Assembly (NCBI GenBank): GCA_020445415.1
Contig: JAGRGP010000026.1
Coordinates: 1 to 64,000 of the forward strand
Reading direction: 5' to 3'
DNA: 64,000 nt
Origin: Gammaproteobacteria bacterium
GTDB taxonomy: Bacteria; Pseudomonadota; Gammaproteobacteria; Chromatiales; Chromatiaceae
Part shown: one piece after another, positions 56,313 through 64,000 of the stretch
How the letters are laid out: every line of letters starts with the position of its first letter
Position numbering within the stretch: the stretch's first letter is position 1
Made by a program: the position numbers and the translations under genes
The notes under the pieces: generated by a model
What the model was told of the DNA's origin: nothing
Seen by the model: only the letters and a program-made list of their open reading frames with translations
The model's database searches: none

Positions 56313-57085
56313 ATTTCACTGCTCCGTTGCAGGTGGATCAACTCCGACGCACTCACTAAATCGACGCCCAGAGACTCCAAGTGGGCCAACGCATATTCAA
56401 GTACCCGTATTGTTTCCGGATACGGGTGTCCGATACCAACCGCGAAACCTTGCTCCAGAGCTTTGTCAATCAGCCGCTGAAACTGTCGGTTGATCGATAC
56501 CGGTGCCTTATCATTATCCAAAAATACATCCCGCCGGGTATTCGGTACACGAAACGCTTCCGCCTGTTCCTGGGCGACTGTTTCATGGGTGGTCCTACTG
56601 TCAATAAAATAGAGGTCGGGCCGCTCCTGCAACACCTCCATCAACCACGCCATGGCACCGGGGTGACGGGTTAGCAGGCTCCCCATATGATTATTGACGC
56701 CGGCAACATAAGGGACGGATGCCAATCCGTTTCTGAAAGTCGACTTAAAGTCCGTTTCGGTCATATGAAGCTTGAGGGCACCGGGTCCTAAATCGGTACC
56801 ATCGTGCGCATCCATGGGAAGATGCAGCATGACCTCCTTACCTCGTTGATGGGCCGCTTCGGCAAGTGTGATCGCATAGGGGGTGTGAGGAAGAAAGGCA
56901 TAGGTTAGTTTCCCCGGCAGCGCGATTGCTGCCTGACCGTGAACCAGGTGGTTTCCCATATCGTCGATTACCACCGCAATCACCGGTGGTCGAGCAGCGG
57001 CCAGGTTCGGAAGGCTGAGCGCCCAAACCAGCCACACAGCCCGCAAGCAGCACGTCCATGGGGATGAGCAGCCGCCTTTCATCAA
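56258..57085 (-). CDS. yibQ: YibQ-like divergent polysaccharide deacetylase
   Basis: 275 residues with a signal peptide (to about ARP at 32-34). The deacetylase-like metal motifs are VIAVVIDDMG, HLPMDAHD and NNHMGSLLT; these fit the YibQ branch of the NodB-like superfamily. The substrate is unknown, possibly peptidoglycan or another glycan in the periplasm. It overlaps the ctpA stop by 4 bp and belongs to the conserved envC-ctpA-yibQ cluster. Confidence 0.9.
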   Translation of the reverse strand: MMKGGCSSPWTCCLRAVWLVWALSLPNLAAARPPVIAVVIDDMGNHLVHGQAAIALPGKLTYAFLPHTPYAITLAEAAHQRGKEVMLHLPMDAHDGTDLGPGALKLHMTETDFKSTFRNGLASVPYVAGVNNHMGSLLTRHPGAMAWLMEVLQERPDLYFIDSRTTHETVAQEQAEAFRVPNTRRDVFLDNDKAPVSINRQFQRLIDKALEQGFAVGIGHPYPETIRVLEYALAHLESLGVDLVSASELIHLQRSSEIWQEPSSPSQQVVKNSKQ

Positions 57086-58386
57086 CCCCTGTTCTTCAAG
57101 ATCTGGAGCCCCTTAAGTAGATTAAGCGCCTCGCTCAATTGATAGTCTTGCTCGGCGAGAGCCCGCTGCTGTACTCCCCCTGCCGATGTTTCCCGTTTCA
57201 CTGATCGGGAACCACCGTTCTTTAGGTGTCCAGAGAGATCAGCCTCTTTAACCCTTGTGACGTCCGGAGTCTCCACCGCGGTGACCTTGACATCGGACAG
57301 CAGGATATCGGGGGTGATTCCCTCGGCCTGGATGGATCGCCCTGACGGAGTGAAGTAACGGGCTGTGGTCAGCTTGACTGCAGACTGCTCGCTGACCGGG
57401 ATAATGGTTTGTACCGAGCCTTTGCCAAAACTCTGGCTGCCCATGATGACCGCTCGCTTGTGATCCTGGAGCGCGCCGGCAACGATTTCGGACGCCGACG
57501 CCGAACCCTCGTTAACCAGCACGACCATTGGCGCCCCTTCGAGTACGTCATCCGGTGCCGCGGTAAAGTCAAGCCGCGAGCTATCGTCACGGCCCATGGT
57601 ATAAACGATGATCCCGTCGGTGAGAAAGGCATCACTCACTGCGACCGCCCCATTTAGCACCCCCCCGGGATTGTTGCGCAAATCCAAAACCAGACCTTGC
57701 AATTGGCCACCTGCCTCTTGTTTCAGTTTACCGATGGCCTCCAGCATGTCATCGGTGCTGCGTGACTGGAACTGCGAAATGCGTACATAGCCGAAACCGT
57801 CTTCAAGCATCCGGCTTCTGATGCTGACGACCTTTATTACATCCCGGACGATAGTCAGATTGATGGGCTTATCCACATTTTCCCGGACTATGGTCAACGT
57901 GATCGGAGTACCCGTCTTGCCGCGCATCAACTTGACGGCATCGTCCAGACCCATCCCCTTGACCGGCTTCTCGTCTAGGCGAATGATTAAGTCACCAGCC
58001 TTGACTCCCGCCTTTTGGGCCGGTGTGTCGTCAATCGGCGAAATTACCTTGATAAACCCGTTTTCCAAGCCTACCTCGATACCAAGACCACCAAATTCGC
58101 CACTGGTCCCTACCTGCAGCTCTTTGTATTCGTCGGCATCGAGATAAGCGGAATGGGGATCCAACCCGGTGAGCATGCCGCGGATAGCATACTCTAAGAG
58201 CACATCGTCCTGGACTGGCTCCACATAGTCTTGTTTGATGCGTCCGAAGATCTCGGCAAACGCCCGTAGCTCCTGCAACGGCAACGGTGCGCCGTTTTCC
58301 GCCCCGACCGCCTGGCCTTGATGGAAGGCACCCCACACCCACAGGGTCAGTAGCAGGGATACCAATAGTCTTCTCTGTGTTTTCAT
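57082..58386 (-). CDS. ctpA: Carboxyl-terminal processing protease CtpA (S41)
   Basis: 434 residues with a signal peptide ending near VGA. A PDZ domain (about 90-165; GGLGIEVGLENGFIKVISPI) precedes the S41 catalytic domain with the Ser in NEGSASASEIVAGAL and the Lys in QSFGKGSVQT. It is a periplasmic Ser/Lys protease; homologues with a lipoprotein adaptor control murein endopeptidases such as MepS-like enzymes, one of which (NlpC/P60) lies at 42738-43253, but a link is inference. Confidence 0.95.
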   Translation of the reverse strand: MKTQRRLLVSLLLTLWVWGAFHQGQAVGAENGAPLPLQELRAFAEIFGRIKQDYVEPVQDDVLLEYAIRGMLTGLDPHSAYLDADEYKELQVGTSGEFGGLGIEVGLENGFIKVISPIDDTPAQKAGVKAGDLIIRLDEKPVKGMGLDDAVKLMRGKTGTPITLTIVRENVDKPINLTIVRDVIKVVSIRSRMLEDGFGYVRISQFQSRSTDDMLEAIGKLKQEAGGQLQGLVLDLRNNPGGVLNGAVAVSDAFLTDGIIVYTMGRDDSSRLDFTAAPDDVLEGAPMVVLVNEGSASASEIVAGALQDHKRAVIMGSQSFGKGSVQTIIPVSEQSAVKLTTARYFTPSGRSIQAEGITPDILLSDVKVTAVETPDVTRVKEADLSGHLKNGGSRSVKRETSAGGVQQRALAEQDYQLSEALNLLKGLQILKNRG

Positions 58387-58427
58387 ACGATTAATAACTC
58401 ACTGCCGGCCAAGCCGGCGTATGCTCC

Positions 58428-59672
58428 CTAGCCCATCGTGGATCCATGATTGCCCAAACGCTTCGCAAGTGGCATAGCGCTATTGAGTAGGCCAATCAGC
58501 CCACGATCTGTACGCCGACACCAGCGGGTTGGATTGACTGGCTTCCCTTTGGCGCGAATACCAAAATAAACCCCACTCTCCGTTCTGCCGCCGGTGGTTC
58601 CAACCAACGCCAATGGCTCGCCGGCTTCGACCCACTCGCCGATCTCCTTGAAGAGACTCTGATTGTGTCCATAAAGCGTCATATAGCCATCACCGTGATC
58701 AACGATGACCAGTAATCCAAACCCTCGCAACCAATCCGCGAAGGCAACCCTCCCACGATGCACCGCCCTAACCTCCGCTCCTTCCGGAGCGGCAATCATC
58801 ACCCCATCCCATTTGATACTGCCGCCCCTAGATTGCCCGAAACCCGCAATCAACCGACCTCTGGCGGGCCAATCTAGCTTGCCTTTAAGCGATTTGAATG
58901 GTTGAACACCCGTCTGCTCAAGCGGTTGCAGAATATTCGCTTCATGCAGTTTATTGACAAGATCCTGTAATCGTCGTTCATCCCGCTCCAGCTCACTCAG
59001 GCGCTGAGTCTTGTCACTGATTTCCTGCCCAAGCGCGGCAATTACCTGCTGTCGAGCCTGCCGGGTCTCTTCCAGCTGGGCCTGCTCCAGCAACTCACTT
59101 TCACTCAGCGTTTGCAACTGTTGCCGCTGTTCCTGCAGTCTCTCGGTGGTTTGCTCCAACGCCTTGACGAGTTCGTGGATCCGGGTCATCCGCTCGAGGC
59201 GAGCCCGATTGAAGTAGTCGTAATACACCAGCATGCGGCTGACTATTTCCGGATCCTGTTGGTTGAGCAAAATCTTTAGTCGCTCCTGGCGGCCCATGGC
59301 ATAGGCCGCTCGCACCTGACGGGAAATCGCCCGTTGCTGCGCCTCAAGTCCCTTCTCAAACTGTACCTTCTCAGACTCGAGAGACCGCAATTGTGCATGC
59401 TTTGCTTCCAACTGCCCCGATATTTCAACCAACCGGCGCGTCCTCATCCCAATACTGCTCTCGGTAAGACGTAGCTCTTCGAGTAACTCGTTACGGCGGC
59501 GCTCGCTTTCACTCAAGTGAACCTTAAGGCCTTCGATTTCGACCTTGATATCCCTTAACCGTGACTCCTGGTCTCCGTCCTTCTCCAACGCCAATACATG
59601 GTTGACCCTTAAAAGAGTTAACCCAAGTGCCAGGATCACGCCCCAGGCCAGCCTTTTATTGAATCCAATCAT
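58428..59672 (-). CDS. envC: EnvC-like murein hydrolase activator
   Basis: 414 residues from the ATG at 59672; a GTG at 59723 would place extra residues before the signal peptide. After the signal peptide (about 1-28) comes a long coiled coil (about 34-250) and a LytM/M23 domain (about 290-395; KWDGVMIAAPEGAEVRAVHRGRVAFADWL, VDHGDGYMTLYGHN). The catalytic zinc ligands of M23 enzymes are partly missing (KWDGV in place of the usual HxGxD), so it should be an activator of amidases AmiA/AmiB at the septum, as for EnvC. ctpA follows. Confidence 0.93.
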   Translation of the reverse strand: MIGFNKRLAWGVILALGLTLLRVNHVLALEKDGDQESRLRDIKVEIEGLKVHLSESERRRNELLEELRLTESSIGMRTRRLVEISGQLEAKHAQLRSLESEKVQFEKGLEAQQRAISRQVRAAYAMGRQERLKILLNQQDPEIVSRMLVYYDYFNRARLERMTRIHELVKALEQTTERLQEQRQQLQTLSESELLEQAQLEETRQARQQVIAALGQEISDKTQRLSELERDERRLQDLVNKLHEANILQPLEQTGVQPFKSLKGKLDWPARGRLIAGFGQSRGGSIKWDGVMIAAPEGAEVRAVHRGRVAFADWLRGFGLLVIVDHGDGYMTLYGHNQSLFKEIGEWVEAGEPLALVGTTGGRTESGVYFGIRAKGKPVNPTRWCRRTDRGLIGLLNSAMPLAKRLGNHGSTMG

Positions 59673-60117
59673 GCGACTCAAAGATCGGCCCCGGATAACG
59701 GCGACCAGCCATCCCTCGGCCACCTACCACAATCGGGCCGCATGCCCCACCCCGATACCAGGCGTCCGCAACCGATTCTCGCTCGTTCACCCGCCTGCCT
59801 TCGGCGAAGGCTTCGCACAACCTCGGTTCCCGTCACCTCCATCCCGTTTCGTTACCGTCCGTGCAGCGGTCCACTGGGGTTCATGATGACTAGCTCACTC
59901 AATAATTCAACCATCTAACCCCTTGATTAAATGCGTATTAGAGCACCTTTCAAAGACTATTAATAGCAATTATGAAACGCACCGCCCGGAACCAAATGCG
60001 GAGTTAACTCCCTACCGCCACCGACGACCAATTACAGCACCAATAAAAAATCACTGGAAATCCCGTAAAATATCTAGCATATTATTTTATTAGCTCACTT
60101 TAACAGAGGTCCGCTGA
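59673..60117. other. Divergent intergenic region between envC and arsR
   Basis: 445 bp with no gene. It contains two interlocking inverted repeats, CCTTCGGCGAAGG (59798-59810) and GCGAAGGCTTCGC (59804-59816), then AT-rich sequence leading to the arsR gene. In many relatives gpmI lies at this position; no trace of it is seen. Confidence 0.5.
60066..60089. promoter_or_regulatory. AT-rich palindrome upstream of the arsR gene
   Basis: Perfect 7-bp arms TAAAATA (60066-60072) and TATTTTA (60083-60089) flank a 10-bp spacer that includes a TATCTA-like -10 element. It lies 29 bp before the arsR start. ArsR/BigR-type repressors bind such AT-rich palindromes over their own promoter, so this is a candidate autoregulatory operator. 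Confidence 0.55.
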
Positions 60118-60489
60118 ATGGAAGACAAGTTTGGGAGTCCCAAAAAATTGGTACTCGATGCCGATACTGAGTTTGACAGCGAAGTCGACAACCTCTTCGC
60201 CGATGACGCCGATATCGAGCGCGCTTCCCGGTCTCTAAAAGCCATGTCTCACCCTCTGCGGCTAAAAATCCTTTGCACCCTGGGCGCCCAGGAAGTTAGC
60301 GTTCAAGATATTGTTGAACAGGTTGGCACTTCTCAAAGCAACATTTCCCAGCATTTAGCGATTCTACGGGACAAGGGAATACTGGCATCGAGAAAGGATG
60401 CCAATCGAGTCTATTACCGGGTAAGCGATTCGCGTACCTTGCAATTGGTCGGAATGATGCGCGAGGTTTTTTGTACCCACGCCCACTAG
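60118..60489 (+). CDS. ArsR-family regulator with two-cysteine persulfide-sensor pattern
   Basis: 123 residues. A winged helix of ArsR type (about 32-115) has SHPLRLKILCTLG, the recognition helix SQSNISQHLAILRDKG and the wing RVYYRVSD. Cys53 (in ILCTL) and Cys119 (in VFCTH) are the only cysteines. They lie 66 residues apart in helices 2 and 5, the same spacing and places as Cys41/Cys107 of SqrR and Cys42/Cys108 of BigR, which form a polysulfide bridge. The metal-site CxC motif of ArsR/SmtB is missing. An acidic 30-residue N-terminal extension is unusual. A rhodanese gene follows, and an AT-rich palindrome lies upstream. Confidence 0.88.
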   Translation: MEDKFGSPKKLVLDADTEFDSEVDNLFADDADIERASRSLKAMSHPLRLKILCTLGAQEVSVQDIVEQVGTSQSNISQHLAILRDKGILASRKDANRVYYRVSDSRTLQLVGMMREVFCTHAH

Positions 60490-60732
60490 GTCATTAGTGG
60501 CGGATCCATACAAAAGGTCCGGCGTAACACCTTGATGGGAACAAGGCCGGTCTCTACCCCAGGCTGCCCCAATCTGGGTGAAGGTGGCGGCCAAGCCCAC
60601 GCTAACTGAATCGCACCTGCGCTGTACTGCCAACAGATCACTGGGGTGGGACTCACCACACGGTTTCGATTTCAGCTCGGCGTCCCTGTGCGGTAAGATG
60701 CCCCTCCGGCTATCAATCTGAATCGAATACCC

Positions 60733-61155
60733 ATGGAACAACTAATAGAATTTGCCTCCAACCATGTCTACCTGGTCGTTGCCCTCTTCGTGGTTTCGGC
60801 CCTGTTGGTTCATAATCTGATAACTGGGATGGATAAATCGTCCATTATGCCCCAGCAAGCCACCGAACTGATCAATCGAGAGGATGCTGTAGTCGTGGAC
60901 GTGCGTCCAATGTCGGACTTCTCGTCCGGACATATCATCAATGCCATCAACATTCCCGTGAATGGCCTCCAGGGCCAGCTGCAACGTCTCGACAAGTATA
61001 AGAACCGGCCGCTTATTGTCGCTTGCCGCTCCGGGGCTCAATCATCGGGCGCCGCGCGGCAATTGAGGAAAGCTGGATTTGAACGAGTATTTAATCTTAG
61101 AGGCGGCATTCTTGCCTGGCAGAACGCAAACCTTCCTGTCAGCCGGAAAAAATAG
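60733..61155 (+). CDS. yibN: Membrane-anchored rhodanese (YibN type)
   Basis: 140 residues. An N-terminal membrane helix (about 10-30) tethers a single rhodanese domain with [16 protein letters not shown] and the active-site loop [10 protein letters not shown] with the persulfide-carrying Cys. This matches YibN, an inner-membrane sulfurtransferase-like protein encoded before secB in Gammaproteobacteria. It lies 243 bp downstream of the ArsR gene, so it may have its own promoter. I see nothing convincing in that gap. Confidence 0.93.
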   Translation: MEQLIEFASNHVYLVVALFVVSALLVHNLITGMDKSSIMPQQATELINREDAVVVDVRPMSDFSSGHIINAINIPVNGLQGQLQRLDKYKNRPLIVACRSGAQSSGAARQLRKAGFERVFNLRGGILAWQNANLPVSRKK

Positions 61156-61196
61156 CCTTCCCTTGTCGTTACCAACCAGACAGTGAGATCCGAGAC

Positions 61197-61676
61197 ATGA
61201 GCGAAAATAACCCAACAGATCAACCCAAACGTGAGTTCACGCTTCAACGAATTTACGTCAAGGATATCTCCTTTGAGACTCCCAATTCCCCAGCAATCTT
61301 CACCGAGGAATGGAAACCGGAGTCCAGCCTAAACTTGAACAGTAGCGTCAACAAACTGGATAACGACATCTACGAGGTGGTTCTTTCGATCACCGTTACC
61401 ACCAAGGTTGGAGAGAAAACTGCGTTTTTGGTCGAGGTACAGCAGGCAGGCATCTTCGCGGTGAAGGGATTTCCTGACAACGAAATGGGGCACATGATGA
61501 GCGCTTATTGCCCCAACATCCTCTTTCCTTACGCCAGAGAGGTGGTATCGGATCTGGTAAACAAGGGTAGTTTCCCGCAGATGCTGCTTTCGCCTGTCAG
61601 TTTTGAAGCGCTTTATGCCCAACATCTGCAGCAGCAGGCAAATCAAAAACAGACTGCTTCCGACAAGACCCACTGA
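61197..61676 (+). CDS. secB: SecB export chaperone
   Basis: 159 residues. It has [22 protein letters not shown] and the [29 protein letters not shown] core, the SecB signature, and [10 protein letters not shown]-type segment [18 protein letters not shown] tetrameric chaperone holding preproteins for SecA. It follows yibN by 41 bp and precedes gpsA by 5 bp, the typical order; grxC, present between yibN and secB in enterics, is missing. Confidence 0.97.
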   Translation: MSENNPTDQPKREFTLQRIYVKDISFETPNSPAIFTEEWKPESSLNLNSSVNKLDNDIYEVVLSITVTTKVGEKTAFLVEVQQAGIFAVKGFPDNEMGHMMSAYCPNILFPYAREVVSDLVNKGSFPQMLLSPVSFEALYAQHLQQQANQKQTASDKTH

Positions 61677-61681
61677 CCGCT

Positions 61682-62704
61682 TTGGCTACCCGTAACGGGG
61701 GATCACACCCGGCGGTCATTGCCGTGCTCGGCGCCGGCTCCTGGGGAAGTGCTCTGGCGATATTGCTCTGCAGAAATGGAGCCGAAGTCAGACTGTGGAG
61801 TCATCTTCCCCAGCAGGTTGAACTGCTACGGCTTAAGCGGGAGAACCGCGAATACCTACCGTCGATTAAGTTTCCGGCGGCGCTTGTCCCAACCGCCGAT
61901 CTCGCCTCCGCGGTTGCCGGTGCGAACGAAGTCCTGGTAGCGGTGCCAAGTCATGCTTTCCGGGATGTTCTGCAAGCAGCGAAACCGCTCTTGGACGCCC
62001 ACACCACCCTGAGTTGGGCCACCAAGGGTCTGCAGCCGGGTACCGGCAAACTCCTCCATGAAGTTGCCGACGAAATCTTGGGAGGTCGGTCCACGGCGGT
62101 TGTATCCGGTCCCAGTTTTGCCATGGAGGTCGCACGCGGGCTGCCAACCGCGCTGACGGTGGCCTCGCGATCCAGCTCACATGCCTCCCGCATGGCCGGG
62201 TATCTCCATTCCGAATCCTTTCGTGCCTACACCAGCAACGATATCACCGGCCTAGAGATTGGTGGAGCATCTAAGAATATTATGGCCATCGCGGCCGGTA
62301 TTGCGGACGGACTGGGATTTGGAGCCAATACCCGCGCGGCGCTGATCACCCGTGGACTAGCCGAGATCATGCGGCTGGGATTAGCCTTGGGAGGACGGCC
62401 TGAAACATTGATGGGGTTGGGAGGCCTGGGAGATCTGGTATTAACCTGTACCGACGATCAATCCCGTAACCGGCGGTTGGGGCTGGCATTGGCTCGGGGG
62501 AATTCTCTGGAAGCGGCACTCCAGACGATTGGACAAGAGGTAGAAGGAGTAGCTACCACCAAGGCGGTACGTCGACTGTCCCTGGGCATGAGAGTTGAAA
62601 TGCCTATTACGGAGCAAACCTATCGGGTGCTCTACGATGGACTTCCACCCGAAACTGCCGTGAGAGCGCTGCTGGAACGACGCCCGAAGCAAGAGTCTTC
62701 CTGA
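61682..62704 (+). CDS. gpsA: Glycerol-3-phosphate dehydrogenase [NAD(P)+]
   Basis: 340 residues from a TTG at 61682. It has the dinucleotide loop VLGAGSWGSALAI, VPSHAFRDVL, the catalytic Lys region SWATKGLQPGTG and GASKNIMAIAAGIADGLGFGANTRAALITRGLAEI with the active-site lysine. It reduces dihydroxyacetone phosphate to sn-glycerol-3-phosphate for phospholipid synthesis. It is the last of yibN-secB-gpsA and converges on trmL, 8 bp apart. Confidence 0.96.
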   Translation: MATRNGGSHPAVIAVLGAGSWGSALAILLCRNGAEVRLWSHLPQQVELLRLKRENREYLPSIKFPAALVPTADLASAVAGANEVLVAVPSHAFRDVLQAAKPLLDAHTTLSWATKGLQPGTGKLLHEVADEILGGRSTAVVSGPSFAMEVARGLPTALTVASRSSSHASRMAGYLHSESFRAYTSNDITGLEIGGASKNIMAIAAGIADGLGFGANTRAALITRGLAEIMRLGLALGGRPETLMGLGGLGDLVLTCTDDQSRNRRLGLALARGNSLEAALQTIGQEVEGVATTKAVRRLSLGMRVEMPITEQTYRVLYDGLPPETAVRALLERRPKQESS

Positions 62705-62712
62705 CCCCCGGT

Positions 62713-63168
62713 TCAGGCAAAATCCTGCTGCCGCCATGCCTCGTAAAGAATTATCGCAACCGCGTTGGATAGATTGAGGCTGCGACTGGCGGACTGCATG
62801 GGTATGCGGATGATCTGCCCCGCTGGCAGCGCATCCAGTAAACCCTGGGGGAGCCCCCGACTTTCCGGTCCAAATAACAACAGGTCGTTCGGTGAATAGC
62901 GTACCTTATCGTAGCGGACCTTGCCCCGTGTGGAGCAAGCGATTATCCGCACACCATCCACGGCGGCGAAGAATTTGTCCAAGGAATGATACTCATACAC
63001 CCGAGCGAGGTCATGATAATCCAGACCCGCGCGGCGCAGATATCGGTCTTCCAATTGAAATCCAAGGGGGTGGATCAGGTGAAGCCTGCTGCCACTGTTG
63101 GCGCACAGGCGTATGATATTACCCGTATTTGGCGGGATCTCGGGTTCGTACAATGCAATATTGAACAC
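62713..63168 (-). CDS. trmL: tRNA (cytidine/uridine(34)-2'-O)-methyltransferase TrmL
   Basis: 151 residues from the GTG at 63168, which gives the standard SPOUT start [24 protein letters not shown]. Residues upstream to 63243 are unrelated and overlap the divergent pyrD start. The trefoil-knot motifs are [11 protein letters not shown] and [26 protein letters not shown]. It methylates the wobble ribose of tRNALeu isoacceptors. Its start and the pyrD start are 50 bp apart. Confidence 0.95.
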   Translation of the reverse strand: MFNIALYEPEIPPNTGNIIRLCANSGSRLHLIHPLGFQLEDRYLRRAGLDYHDLARVYEYHSLDKFFAAVDGVRIIACSTRGKVRYDKVRYSPNDLLLFGPESRGLPQGLLDALPAGQIIRIPMQSASRSLNLSNAVAIILYEAWRQQDFA

Positions 63169-63218
63169 CTGGAGCAGTCCGTAATGACAAGCGTAATTAC
63201 TGAAATTGGATACTACCG

Positions 63219-64000
63219 ATGACGATTTTGACACCCGACCCACGCCTGGCGGTGGATTTTTGTGGGCTTAGGTTCAATTCACCCCTAGTGCTGCTGTCAG
63301 GGTGCGTCGGCTTCGGCGAAGAATATACACGGGTAAAGGGCTTTTCAAACCGTGATGCAGGGGCCGTTTGCCTGAAGGGCACCACATTGGCTCCCAGGTT
63401 GGGTAATTCTCCCCATCGTATCTGTGAAACCCCCCAAGGCATGCTCAATGCGATCGGCCTGCAGAACCCGGGGGTTAATTGGGTGGTAGATGAAATCCTG
63501 CCTTCCCTGGATTTTTCGGAAACCCGCTTCATCGCCAACGTCTCGGGGTCCACCGTGGAGGAATACGAAGCGGTAACTCGCCGCTTCAACGACTCCCCTA
63601 TTGACGCCATCGAGATCAACATCTCCTGTCCTAACGTTAAAGAGGGCGGCGTAGCTTTTGGGAATGATCCGGCGATGTCCGCCCGGGTGGTCGAGGCATG
63701 CCGACGAGTCACCGACAAGCCCCTGATCACCAAGCTCTCCCCTAATCAAACCGATATCGCCGCCAATGCCCGAGGATGTATCGAGGCGGGCAGCGACGCC
63801 TTCTCCGTTATCAACACACTGATGGGGATGGCCATCGATATCGAAAGCCGCACACCGGTCATCGGTAACAACCAGGGAGGGCTATCAGGGCCGGCGATCA
63901 AGCCTGTTGCGCTGCTGAAGGTCCATCAAGTCTATCAAGTATGCCGAGCGCACCGGATTCCTATCATCGGACAGGGGGGGATATGCAGTGCCGAAGACGC
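63219..64000 (+). CDS. pyrD: Dihydroorotate dehydrogenase, class 1B (partial)
   Basis: 260 codons are present; the gene runs off the right edge. It begins [16 protein letters not shown]. Class 1 hallmarks are [41 protein letters not shown] and INISCPNV, in which Cys replaces the catalytic Ser of the membrane-bound class 2 enzyme. [31 protein letters not shown] is typical of class 1B, which uses NAD+ through the iron-sulfur flavoprotein subunit PyrK. Such enzymes are less usual in Gammaproteobacteria, where class 2 PyrD is common. A pyrK partner may lie beyond the window. Confidence 0.9.
   Translation, partial: MTILTPDPRLAVDFCGLRFNSPLVLLSGCVGFGEEYTRVKGFSNRDAGAVCLKGTTLAPRLGNSPHRICETPQGMLNAIGLQNPGVNWVVDEILPSLDFSETRFIANVSGSTVEEYEAVTRRFNDSPIDAIEINISCPNVKEGGVAFGNDPAMSARVVEACRRVTDKPLITKLSPNQTDIAANARGCIEAGSDAFSVINTLMGMAIDIESRTPVIGNNQGGLSGPAIKPVALLKVHQVYQVCRAHRIPIIGQGGICSAED

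Noticed and set aside
60364-60741. Minus-strand frame of 125 codons between arsR and the rhodanese
   Set aside because: It overlaps the arsR 3' end antisense and has no motif or plausible ribosome site.

Overview
The window is a gene-dense, moderately GC-rich stretch of gammaproteobacterial chromosome with 63 supported protein genes, two of them cut by the window edges. No rRNA, tRNA, CRISPR array, prophage or insertion sequence is visible. Several gene orders are classic for Gammaproteobacteria: def-fmt-rsmB divergent from lysM-dprA-smg-topA; hemC-hemD-hemX-hemY behind an AlgZ/AlgR-type two-component pair that diverges from argH (the Pseudomonas order); dapF-DUF484-xerC; hslVU followed by ubiE-ubiJ-ubiB; yibN-secB-gpsA-trmL; and envC-ctpA-yibQ. 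With class I adenylate cyclase and a class 1B dihydroorotate dehydrogenase, this suggests an environmental, Chromatiales-like gammaproteobacterium. A sulfur-related lifestyle is only hinted at, by the persulfide-sensor-like ArsR protein next to a rhodanese.

Layout. 1-7282 (minus): trkA (partial), ntrX, ntrY, a DUF4390 protein, rsmB, fmt and def, tightly overlapping. 7585-15061 (plus): lysM-dprA-smg-topA-apbE, then purE-tsaC behind a recognisable sigma70-type promoter. 15060-16439 (minus): an MlaC-like protein and a thioredoxin, ended by an intrinsic terminator that overlaps the tsaC stop. 16549-20814 (plus): hemB, aroE and a GAF-PAS-GGDEF-EAL protein. 20788-23768: gamma carbonic anhydrase, LemA, a PlsC-like acyltransferase and a GIDE-type membrane protein with an EF-hand. 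23838-30093: prlC, ubiD, an orphan ParA, an SDR protein and a ferredoxin-reductase. 30110-36257 (minus): hemY-hemX-hemD-hemC-algR-algZ. 36441-42770: argH, a MazG-like protein, an unknown protein, a PAS/degenerate-GGDEF protein coupled to cyaA, and a small LptM lipoprotein. 42738-46294: an NlpC/P60 lipoprotein, a 612-bp non-coding interval with a strong foldback, then dapF-DUF484-xerC. 46386-49967 (minus): maeB and two tandem coiled-coil membrane proteins. 50338-55771 (plus): hslVU-DUF971-ubiE-ubiJ-ubiB behind a heat-shock-type promoter. 55761-59672 (minus): yajL-like, yibQ, ctpA, envC. 60118-64000: an ArsR regulator, rhodanese, secB, gpsA, trmL (minus) and the start of pyrD.

How the genes work together. 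Tetrapyrrole synthesis is represented by hemB, hemC and hemD; ubiquinone synthesis by ubiD, ubiE, ubiJ and ubiB; envelope upkeep by envC, ctpA, yibQ, nlpC, lptM and mlaC; translation-related modification by def, fmt, rsmB, tsaC and trmL; proteostasis by hslUV, prlC and secB; signalling by NtrY/X, AlgZ/R-like proteins, two c-di-GMP-type proteins and CyaA.

Most of the window is ordinary core genome, and I do not see a complete new defence or mobile system. The best leads are: (1) a catalytically degenerate GGDEF protein that keeps its c-di-GMP inhibitory-site motif and lies 3 bp upstream of cyaA; (2) an ArsR protein whose two cysteines have the 66-residue spacing of persulfide sensors, beside a rhodanese and with an AT-rich palindrome upstream; (3) an NtrX that lacks GAFTGA and the Walker A lysine; (4) a LemA/acyltransferase/GIDE-EF-hand cluster; (5) two tandem, probably paralogous, coiled-coil membrane proteins of unknown function; (6) an orphan ParA; (7) a structured non-coding element near 43436-43518; and (8) a Shine-Dalgarno sequence placed in front of an AUA codon.
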